Shown here: positions 4,373 through 10,326 of the stretch, in pieces
Layout of the letters: every line of letters starts with the position of its first letter
Position numbering within the stretch: position 1 is the stretch's first letter
NCBI GenBank assembly: GCA_017880705.1
Contig: JADGRS010000075.1
Location: 1 to 10,326, forward strand
Direction: 5' to 3'
Source of the DNA: Burkholderiales bacterium
Lineage (GTDB): Bacteria; Pseudomonadota; Gammaproteobacteria; Burkholderiales; Usitatibacteraceae
Length of the DNA stretch: 10,326 nucleotides
The notes under the pieces: model-generated
Database searches by the model: none
Seen by the model: only the letters and a program-made list of their open reading frames with translations
Told to the model about the DNA's origin: nothing
Translations under genes and position numbers: made by a program

Positions 4373-6655
4373 ATGGCGCAAGCTCCATCCGGCAATGTGA
4401 TCGCCATCGGCGATGCACGTGCGCGGGGACGACTGTCCCGCAAGGAATCGGCGGACATGCTCGCCGGTTGCCGCGAGCTCGCCCTTACGCAGATGGCCCG
4501 GGCGCTCTCCGGAATGCTCGATCGGGTCGAGGACGATCTCTTTGAGCTCGCCGAAAAGGCGCTCGACCGCGAATCCCAGAACATGTATCTCGACGCGCGC
4601 GCGCAGGCGCGCGACAAGCGCACCTTGATCGAGTCGGCCTTCGGGCGGCACTTCGTCGAGCTCTTCAATCGCAAATGCGGAGACCAAACGCCCGTTGCGG
4701 TCGCGGCTCGCGTGGGGGAGCTCTCCCTGGTGAATGAAGAGGATCTCGAGGAGACCCTCGCGATGCGCGAGATGTCGAGCAAGCTCAAGGCCTCGTGCGA
4801 GGGAGAGCTCATGGCGCTCAGCCAGCGCATGGGTTTCCTTCTCGAGCGGCCCGAGCTCGAGGACGACGCGAATCCCATGAGCCCCGCCGCCATCTGCGCC
4901 GCGCTGAAGAATGCGTGCAACCAGATCGAGGCGGGACAGAAGGTGCGCATGACGCTCCTGCGGCAACTCGAAAGCTACGCCGAAGGCGAGGTGCAGCGCA
5001 TTTACCACGATATGAATTCCCACCTCGTCGAGCGCCGCATCCTGCCCGACGTGCGCCCGGGAGTGCCGCGCGCGATGATCGCGGCCGCGTCCAAGCCCGC
5101 TCCGAAGAGGGCCGCGGGTCAAGGTGCGGGACATGGCACGGCGCCGGCGCAGCCCGGGGGGCCCGCGGCCGACGGCGACATTCTCGCGGCGCTCGCGCAG
5201 CTCCTGGGGCCAACGGGTCCCGCGCAAGGATCGGGATCGGCGCAACAGGGCGGCTCGCCTGCGGGGATGGCTTCGTGGCCGACCGCGCCCGGGTCCGCAT
5301 CGGCCCAGCCGACGGTGCCTTCTTCGTTCGTAAGCGAGCTCACGCGCATGCATCGCGAGCCCGCGTCGGGGATGGAGGATGGGGCGCTCATGAACGTGGT
5401 GAGGCGCATCAAGGCCGCGCCCCAGAGCGCCACGCTCGGGACGGTCGACGCGATGACGATCGACATCATCGCGATGCTCTTCGACAACATCTTCGAGGAT
5501 TCGCACATCCCCTCGAGCGCGAAGGCGCTGCTGGGCCGCCTGCAGATTCCCACTCTCAAGGTCGCGCTCCTCGACAAGAGCTTCTTTTCCTCGAAGGCGC
5601 ACCCGGCGCGCCGGCTCCTGGACCTGCTCGCGCAGTCCGCCATCGGGGTGGACGAGGGGAGCTCGCGCGAAAGCCCCGCGCTCGCGATGATCGAGGGAGT
5701 GGTCGATCGCGTGCTCGCCGAATTCGAGACCGACCTCGCGCTCTTCGAAGAGATGGCTCAGCGCGTCGCCGCGTTCATCGAGCAGCAGAAAAGCGCCGAG
5801 GGCGTCATTGTCGAGCGATCGGCGCGCCTGATCGAGGAGCGCGAGCGCGACGAGATCGCGCGCGAGGTCGCCGAGCAGGAGATCGGGCGCCGCCTCGAGT
5901 CGCGCGCGGGCGTGCCTCCGGCGGTGCGGGAGATGCTCAACGAAACGTGGGTGCGCTCGCTCGCGCGCGTGCATCGTTCCGAAGGCGAGGGCTCGGCCGC
6001 GTGGCAGGCGATGCTCCTCGGGATGGAGGACCTGCTGTGGAGCGTCGAGCCGAAGGTCACCCCGGATGACCGCAAGCGCCTCATCACGATGCTGCCTGGC
6101 ATGCTGCGCACGCTGCACGAAGGCCTCGTGCGCGGCGAGCTCGACGCGAAGGGTCGCGGCGCTTTCCTCGGCGTGCTCGTCGATTGCCACGCGATGGCGG
6201 TGAAGGCGGGGATGCGCGGCCTCGCGGTCGTCGCCGAGCCGGCGCCGGTGGTCGTGAGCCAGGACCCTTCGATCGAGCGCGCCGTGATTCCCGCCGGCGG
6301 CGTCCAGGTCGAGGAGATCCGCCTGCGCGCGCCGCGCGGCGGGGCGGTACGCAATGTCTTCACGCGAACCGGCGTCTGGACCAACCTCCAGCGCGGCACC
6401 TGGGTCGAATTCGCGAGGGAAGGCGGAGGGCACGCGCGCGCGCGACTCACCTGGATCAGCCCCAACAAGGGCGTCTATCTGTTCACCAATCCGAGCTCGC
6501 CCAACGCGGCGGTTTCGATTTCTCCCGAAGCGCTCGCGCAGCAGCTGCGCCTGGGCGAGGTGAAGATCATCGACGACGCGTCGATCGTCGACCGCGCGGT
6601 GGACACGATGTTGACGAGCCTGCGCGCGGAAGCGCCCGCCCCCCTTCAGGGATAG
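4373..6655 (+). CDS. DUF1631 family protein under c-di-GMP riboswitch control
   Basis: A 760-aa, mostly helical, probably cytoplasmic protein with no signal peptide or membrane segment. The N-terminal helical part (about 20-235) is followed by a Gly/Ala/Pro/Gln-rich linker (about 240-318). The conserved DUF1631 core (about 320-560) carries the family hallmark IPSSAKALLGRLQIPTLKVA (379-398) and then DKSFFSSKAHPARRLLDLLA (401-420). A highly charged helix follows at about 465-510 (EERERDEIAREVAEQE). The C-terminal beta-rich domain (about 660-732: WTNLQRGTWVEF, ARLTWISPNKGVYLFTN) recalls a PilZ-like barrel, but without the RxxxR and D/NxSxxG c-di-GMP motifs. No biochemical function is established to my knowledge; the riboswitch ties it to c-di-GMP signalling. 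It is transcribed opposite to both neighbouring operons, and its stop overlaps the DUF3426 gene by 10 bp. Confidence 0.92.
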   Translation: MAQAPSGNVIAIGDARARGRLSRKESADMLAGCRELALTQMARALSGMLDRVEDDLFELAEKALDRESQNMYLDARAQARDKRTLIESAFGRHFVELFNRKCGDQTPVAVAARVGELSLVNEEDLEETLAMREMSSKLKASCEGELMALSQRMGFLLERPELEDDANPMSPAAICAALKNACNQIEAGQKVRMTLLRQLESYAEGEVQRIYHDMNSHLVERRILPDVRPGVPRAMIAAASKPAPKRAAGQGAGHGTAPAQPGGPAADGDILAALAQLLGPTGPAQGSGSAQQGGSPAGMASWPTAPGSASAQPTVPSSFVSELTRMHREPASGMEDGALMNVVRRIKAAPQSATLGTVDAMTIDIIAMLFDNIFEDSHIPSSAKALLGRLQIPTLKVALLDKSFFSSKAHPARRLLDLLAQSAIGVDEGSSRESPALAMIEGVVDRVLAEFETDLALFEEMAQRVAAFIEQQKSAEGVIVERSARLIEERERDEIAREVAEQEIGRRLESRAGVPPAVREMLNETWVRSLARVHRSEGEGSAAWQAMLLGMEDLLWSVEPKVTPDDRKRLITMLPGMLRTLHEGLVRGELDAKGRGAFLGVLVDCHAMAVKAGMRGLAVVAEPAPVVVSQDPSIERAVIPAGGVQVEEIRLRAPRGGAVRNVFTRTGVWTNLQRGTWVEFAREGGGHARARLTWISPNKGVYLFTNPSSPNAAVSISPEALAQQLRLGEVKIIDDASIVDRAVDTMLTSLRAEAPAPLQG

Positions 6656-7524
6656 AAGAGCAGCAGCTCGTAGCCCGTCGCCTTGATGCGCGGCGTCTCG
6701 AGGCGAAGCTGCACGCTGAGCTCGGCGCCCGGCGCAATCGTCTCGCCCGCGCCCACCGGCCGGCCGAGGTAATCGGTCGGTCGCAACACGCGGCGGATCG
6801 CGGCCTGGCCCGTGAGATCCGTCAACGTGAGCTCGAGGTGCGGATATTCCTCGGCGACCTGCGCGAGGTTGCGGATGTGGGCACCGAGCGCGATCTCGGT
6901 GGGCTTGCCCGGGACTTCGAGAAGCTCCGAGTCCTCGAGCTTCAGCATCGCGTCTTCGCGAGCCCACGAGACCGTGCAACCCGCGGCCGCGCAAGCGCTT
7001 TCGAGATAGGGCCGCACCACCGGATAGCGTTGCGCGAGATTTCCCCGATAGGCGTACGCGAGCTCGGCGGCGAATACGAGGCAGAGCAGCGCGGCGCCGA
7101 ATGCCCACGCGCGGGCCGGAGGCTCGGCGCGCACTAGGGGCGGCAGGGCGACGTCCGCGGGGGGCGTTCGAGGCCCGGGCCGTCGTGGCGCCGGCGGAGT
7201 CGACGGGACCGGCGCGGGCGCCTCGACGAACGGTGTCGCATCTTCCTGGGAAGGCGTGACAGGCGACTGCAGGGTCTCGATATCCGGCAGCTCGTCGAAA
7301 TCCAGCCCCTCGATCGGGGGCGAAATCCCCGCCGCGCGCTCCGCCGCTTCGCGTGCCGCGAGCAGGCGCGCGCCGGTGTCGTCGTCGGGGAAACGCTCCA
7401 GCGCCTCGAATCCGTTGAAGACGCCATGGCAACGCCCGCACCGCACCTGCCCCTGCTTGGCGTTCAGCTGCGTGGGCGTCACCCGAAAGCGGGAGCGGCA
7501 CTGCGTGCAAGTGGTGACGAGCAT
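6646..7524 (-). CDS. MJ0042-type zinc-ribbon and DUF3426 membrane protein
   Basis: A 292-aa protein. An N-terminal zinc ribbon with CTQC (C6, C9) and CGRC (C29, C32) matches the MJ0042 zinc-finger family. A Pro/Ala-rich linker (about 85-138) is followed by one membrane segment (about 139-159, AWAFGAALLCLVFAAELAYAY). The C-terminal DUF3426 domain (about 165-290) has the usual Cys pair C178/C183 in ESACAAAGC. The expected topology places the zinc ribbon in the cytoplasm and DUF3426 in the periplasm, where the two Cys may form a disulfide. The function is unknown; it regularly follows prmA in Betaproteobacteria. The start at ATG 7524 lies 3 nt after the prmA stop, with AAGGAG in the end of prmA as a likely SD, so translation is coupled. 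It is the last gene of the operon, and its stop overlaps convergent DUF1631. Confidence 0.9.
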   Translation of the reverse strand: MLVTTCTQCRSRFRVTPTQLNAKQGQVRCGRCHGVFNGFEALERFPDDDTGARLLAAREAAERAAGISPPIEGLDFDELPDIETLQSPVTPSQEDATPFVEAPAPVPSTPPAPRRPGPRTPPADVALPPLVRAEPPARAWAFGAALLCLVFAAELAYAYRGNLAQRYPVVRPYLESACAAAGCTVSWAREDAMLKLEDSELLEVPGKPTEIALGAHIRNLAQVAEEYPHLELTLTDLTGQAAIRRVLRPTDYLGRPVGAGETIAPGAELSVQLRLETPRIKATGYELLLFYP

Positions 7525-7527
7525 CGG

Positions 7528-8418
7528 CTAGCGCTCCTTCCTTCCGGCGAGGAGGACCCAGCCGTCCTGGCGTGCGCTCACGGCAAGTCGCGACCATGGC
7601 GCGTACGCCCGGCAGACTTCGTCCGCCTGCTCGTCGAGGATTCCCGAAAGGGCGATGAGTCCACCGGGCTGCGTGAGTGAAGCGAGGATCGGCGCGAGCA
7701 TTCGCAAAGGGTTGGCGAGTATGTTGGCGACCGTGATCCGGGCCGCGCGCGGGAGTGCGCCTTGCGCAGTCATCACTTCGAGCGCCACGCCGTTGCGCTG
7801 TGAATTGTAGCGCGCCGCTTCGAGCGCGCGCGGATCGATGTCGACGCCGGTTGCCGTCGTCGCGCCGAGCTTGAGCGCCGCGATCGCGAGGATTCCGGAA
7901 CCGCAACCGTAGTCGAGCACCGTGTCGCCGGCCGCGACGTTCTTCTCGAGCCAGGCGAGGCACAGCCGCGTCGTGGGATGGCTGCCGGTGCCGAACGCCG
8001 CGCCCGGATCCAGCGCGATGTTGATGGCGCCGGGCTCGGGAGGGTCGTGCCACGTCGGAACGATCCACAGGCGCTCCCCGACGCGGATCGGGGCGAACTG
8101 GCGCTGCGTGAGCGTCACCCAGTCCTCGTCCTCGACGCGAGAGAGCGAGGCGGCGGCAAGCGCCGTGATGGAGCAGCGCTCGAGGGCCCTGTCGACGATG
8201 CGCGCGAGCGGCGCGTCGGGACGGAACAGCGCGCTCACGCGGGTGCGTGGCCAGAGCGCCGCATCGGCGCCGGGCTCGCCGAAGATCGCGCGCTCCGTCG
8301 GCGTTCCGGCGTCGGCGTCCGAGATCTCGCTGGAGATCGCGCCCCCTTCCTCCAGGGCATCGGCGAGCGCTTCGGCCTCCCCTCCCTCGACGACGAGATC
8401 GACCCGCTGCCACGCCAC
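7528..8418 (-). CDS. prmA: Ribosomal protein L11 methyltransferase
   Basis: SAM-dependent enzyme that trimethylates amino groups of ribosomal protein L11 in the cytoplasm. With the start at GTG 8418 it is 296 aa. An N-terminal substrate-recognition domain is followed by the class I methyltransferase domain, with the PrmA signature ALDPGAAFGTGSHPTT (135-150), SAM motif I VLDYGCGSG (167-175), acidic VDID (192-195) and the catalytic-region NILANPL (232-238). GTG 8418 is preferred over ATG 8439 because it gives MAWQRVDLVVE, the usual family start, and because GGAGGG (8433-8428) sits 9 nt upstream. That SD lies inside the extension the ATG would add. It lies 37 bp downstream of accC and 3 nt upstream of the zinc-ribbon gene, within one operon. 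Confidence 0.95.
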   Translation of the reverse strand: MAWQRVDLVVEGGEAEALADALEEGGAISSEISDADAGTPTERAIFGEPGADAALWPRTRVSALFRPDAPLARIVDRALERCSITALAAASLSRVEDEDWVTLTQRQFAPIRVGERLWIVPTWHDPPEPGAINIALDPGAAFGTGSHPTTRLCLAWLEKNVAAGDTVLDYGCGSGILAIAALKLGATTATGVDIDPRALEAARYNSQRNGVALEVMTAQGALPRAARITVANILANPLRMLAPILASLTQPGGLIALSGILDEQADEVCRAYAPWSRLAVSARQDGWVLLAGRKER

Positions 8419-8455
8419 GTCTTGTCTCCCTCCTGCCATCGTGCCGCGCGCCCGA

Positions 8456-9808
8456 TCAGATCGACTTCAGCGCCGCGATCTTTTCCTCGAGGTAGTGGAT
8501 GCTCACCCCGCCGCGGATGAACGCGGCGTCGTTCATGAGCTCCTGGTGCAGCGGGATGTTGGTCTGGATGCCCTCGATCACCATTTCGGAAAGCGCCACG
8601 CGCATGCGCGCGATCGCCTGCTCGCGCGTGTCGCCGTATGCGATGAGCTTGCCGATGAGCGAATCGTAGTGGGGCGGCACGTAGTAGTTGGCGTAGCAGT
8701 GCGAGTCGTAGCGGATGCCGGGGCCGCCGGCAACGTGATATTGCGTGATCCGCCCGGGCGACGGCACGAACGTGTAGGGGTTCTCGGCGTTGATCCGGCA
8801 CTCGATCGCGTGGCCCTTCTTCACGATGTCCTTCTGCCGGTACTTGAGCTTCATGCCCGCGGCCACGCGAATCTGCTCCTGCACGATGTCCACGCCCGTG
8901 ATGAGCTCGGTCACCGGATGCTCGACCTGCACGCGCGTATTCATCTCGATGAAGTAGAACTCGTCCTTCTCGTAGAGGAATTCAAACGTTCCGGCGCCGC
9001 GGTAGCCCATCTTGCGGCACGCCTCGGCGCAACGCTCGCCGATCCGCTCGATGAGGCGCGGCTTCACCAGGGGCGCGGGCCCTTCCTCTATGATCTTCTG
9101 GTGGCGGCGCTGCATCGAGCAATCGCGCTCGCCGAGGTAGATCGCCTGCTTGTGCTCGTCGGCGAGAACCTGGATCTCGATGTGGCGCGGGTTCTCGAGG
9201 AACTTCTCGAGGTAGACGGTGGGATTGTTGAACGCGTTCTGCGCCTCGGTCTTGGTCATCGTTACCGCGTTCACCAGCGCCGCCTCGGTGTGCACCACCC
9301 GCATGCCGCGACCGCCGCCGCCGCCGGCGGCCTTGATGATCACCGGATAGCCGACCGCGGCCGCGAGCCGGCGAATCTCCTTGGGATCGTCCGGCAGCGC
9401 GCCTTCGGAACCCGGCACGCAGGGGATCCCGGCCTTCTTCATCGTAATCTTCGCCTGGATCTTGTCGCCCATCGTGCGAATCGAATCGGCGCGCGGCCCG
9501 ATGAAGACGAAGCCGGAGTTCTCGACGCGCTCGGCGAAGTCGGCGTTCTCGGACAGAAACCCGTAGCCCGGATGGATCGCCTGCGCGTCCGTGACCTCGG
9601 CGGCGCTGATGATCGCGGGAATGTTGAGATAGCTGTCGCGCGAGGGAGCCGGGCCGATGCAAACCGACTCGTCGGCGAGCATGACGTATTTCGCGTCGGC
9701 ATCTGCCTCCGAATGGACCGCGACCGTCTTGATCCCCATCTCGCGGCAGGCGCGCTGGATGCGCAGCGCGATCTCACCCCGATTCGCGATCAGGATCTTC
9801 TCGAACAT
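8456..9808 (-). CDS. accC: Acetyl-CoA carboxylase, biotin carboxylase subunit
   Basis: Uses ATP and bicarbonate to carboxylate the biotin carried by AccB, the first half-reaction of acetyl-CoA carboxylase and so of fatty-acid synthesis. At 450 aa (E. coli 449) it is full length. The ATP-grasp and active-site residues fall at the same numbers as in E. coli: K116, K159, the Gly-rich loop GGGGGRGM (162-169), H209, K238, E276, E288, R292, Q294-V295-E296 and R338. The N-terminal [16 protein letters not shown] and C-terminal GIQTNIPLH regions are typical. The gene starts 10 nt after the accB stop and its own SD is weak, so coupled translation with accB is likely, which would suit the fixed AccB:AccC complex. 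Nothing looks degraded. Confidence 0.98.
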   Translation of the reverse strand: MFEKILIANRGEIALRIQRACREMGIKTVAVHSEADADAKYVMLADESVCIGPAPSRDSYLNIPAIISAAEVTDAQAIHPGYGFLSENADFAERVENSGFVFIGPRADSIRTMGDKIQAKITMKKAGIPCVPGSEGALPDDPKEIRRLAAAVGYPVIIKAAGGGGGRGMRVVHTEAALVNAVTMTKTEAQNAFNNPTVYLEKFLENPRHIEIQVLADEHKQAIYLGERDCSMQRRHQKIIEEGPAPLVKPRLIERIGERCAEACRKMGYRGAGTFEFLYEKDEFYFIEMNTRVQVEHPVTELITGVDIVQEQIRVAAGMKLKYRQKDIVKKGHAIECRINAENPYTFVPSPGRITQYHVAGGPGIRYDSHCYANYYVPPHYDSLIGKLIAYGDTREQAIARMRVALSEMVIEGIQTNIPLHQELMNDAAFIRGGVSIHYLEEKIAALKSI

Positions 9809-9818
9809 GGCGCGCTAT

Positions 9819-10268
9819 CTACTCGATGAGGAAGAGCGGCTGGCCGTATTCGACGGGCTGACCGTTTTCCACGAGGATCGCCGTCACCGTCCCGGTCGCG
9901 TCCGATTCGATCTCGTTCAGAAGCTTCATGGCCTCGATGATGCAGAGCGTCTGGCCCTTGGTGACCGACTGCCCCACCTCGATGAAGGACGGCGCGCCAG
10001 GCGACGGCGCGCGGTAGAACGTGCCCACCATCGGTGACTTCAGCTGGTGGCCCTTCGGCTCCGGGGGTGCGGCGGGCGCGGCTTCGGCCATCGGCGCCGG
10101 CGCGCCGTAGGCCATCGGCTGCATGCCCGACGCCGCCATGAGCACCTGGGCGCCCCCCGGGGCCTGGCGGCTGATGCGCACCTTCTCCTCGCCCTCGGTG
10201 ATCTCGATCTCCCCGATGCCCGACTCCTGGACGAGGTCGATCAGCTTCTTCAGCTTGCGCAGGTCCAT
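9819..10268 (-). CDS. accB: Biotin carboxyl carrier protein of acetyl-CoA carboxylase
   Basis: Carrier that swings its biotin between AccC and the carboxyltransferase AccA/AccD. At 149 aa it is of normal length. The N-terminal helix [18 protein letters not shown] matches the family and interacts with AccC. An Ala/Pro/Met-rich flexible linker spans about 38-72. The biotinyl domain (about 74-149) has the lysine to be biotinylated at K115 in EAMKLLNEI and a thumb segment [13 protein letters not shown] (83-95). ATG 10268 is preferred over GTG 10274 because MDLRK is the conserved start and GGAAGG lies 7 nt upstream. It begins 2 nt after the aroQ stop and ends 10 nt before accC, within one operon. 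Confidence 0.98.
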   Translation of the reverse strand: MDLRKLKKLIDLVQESGIGEIEITEGEEKVRISRQAPGGAQVLMAASGMQPMAYGAPAPMAEAAPAAPPEPKGHQLKSPMVGTFYRAPSPGAPSFIEVGQSVTKGQTLCIIEAMKLLNEIESDATGTVTAILVENGQPVEYGQPLFLIE

Positions 10269-10270
10269 GG

Positions 10271-10326
10271 TCACGCCTTCCGGGAAAGCGCGCGGGCGGC
10301 TGCTTCGAGGGCGAGCTCGTAGCCCA
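10271..10326 (-). CDS. aroQ: Type II 3-dehydroquinate dehydratase, C-terminal end (partial)
   Basis: Only the last 17 codons and the TGA (10273-10271) are in the window. They read [17 protein letters not shown], resembling the GYxLAL helix at the C-terminus of type II dehydroquinases, which catalyse the third step of the shikimate pathway. The position directly before accB, with a 2-nt gap, is the usual betaproteobacterial aroQ-accB-accC order. The call rests on this short end and on context. Confidence 0.75.
   Translation of the reverse strand, partial: GYELALEAAARALSRKA

Noticed and set aside
4590..4620. CG-alternating run that looks like a simple repeat
   Set aside because: It lies in frame in the DUF1631 gene, encoding DARAQARD, and follows from codon bias.
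3164..8413. A stop-free minus-strand frame of about 5.2 kb (1749 codons)
   Set aside because: Only its last 310 codons (the kinase) show family motifs. The rest is antisense to DUF1631 and out of frame with prmA and the zinc-ribbon gene, rich in Arg/Ala/His as expected for shadows in high-GC DNA.
7922..9829. A 635-codon plus-strand frame
   Set aside because: It is antisense to prmA and accC, whose motifs are complete, and has no recognisable domain of its own.
1..10326. CRISPR arrays, insertion sequences, phage genes, toxin-antitoxin pairs
   Set aside because: No direct-repeat array, transposase, terminal inverted repeats, integrase or small paired genes were found on either strand.

Overview
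The window looks like a piece of a high-GC betaproteobacterial chromosome. The supporting signs are the gene order aroQ-accB-accC-prmA-(MJ0042 zinc ribbon/DUF3426), a DUF1631 protein (a family I associate mainly with Betaproteobacteria), a PfkB-type nucleoside kinase resembling Burkholderia enzymes, strong G/C at third codon positions, and a Shine-Dalgarno (SD) sequence that matches the extended betaproteobacterial 16S tail. Genus cannot be told from the sequence alone.

Layout, left to right. 1-407 (-): N-terminal part of an O-antigen ligase/polymerase-type membrane protein, cut by the window edge. 414-491 (-): tRNA-Arg(CCG), ending 6 nt before that gene. 590-1144 (+): membrane-anchored cytochrome c5-like protein behind a perfect TATAAT. 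1146-1967 (+): apaH, which seems to start at a CTG codon. A minus-strand operon follows: nucleoside kinase (4096-3164), glycine-zipper lipoprotein (3151-2693) and PlsC acyltransferase (2652-1894), whose 3' end overlaps apaH by 74 bp. 4097-4372 is the divergent intergenic region. It holds a leaderless-type kinase promoter on the minus strand and, on the plus strand, a well-conserved class I cyclic-di-GMP (GEMM-I) riboswitch. 4373-6655 (+): the 760-aa DUF1631 protein governed by that riboswitch. 6646-10326 (-): DUF3426 zinc-ribbon protein, prmA, accC, accB and the last 17 codons of aroQ, in one tightly packed operon transcribed leftwards.

Most of the window is housekeeping: fatty-acid and phospholipid synthesis (accB, accC, plsC), ribosome modification (prmA), dinucleotide and nucleoside metabolism (apaH, kinase), envelope (lipoprotein, O-antigen) and electron transfer (c-type cytochrome).

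The striking element is the c-di-GMP riboswitch in front of the uncharacterised DUF1631 gene. Its putative expression platform can be read directly. The SD sequence (4357-4368) is complementary in its 5' half to the aptamer's upstream flank (4269-4274) and in its 3' half to a segment in the P3 region (4331-4337). This points to translational control of DUF1631 by c-di-GMP, and so to a role for this family in the motile/sessile or surface-behaviour regulon.
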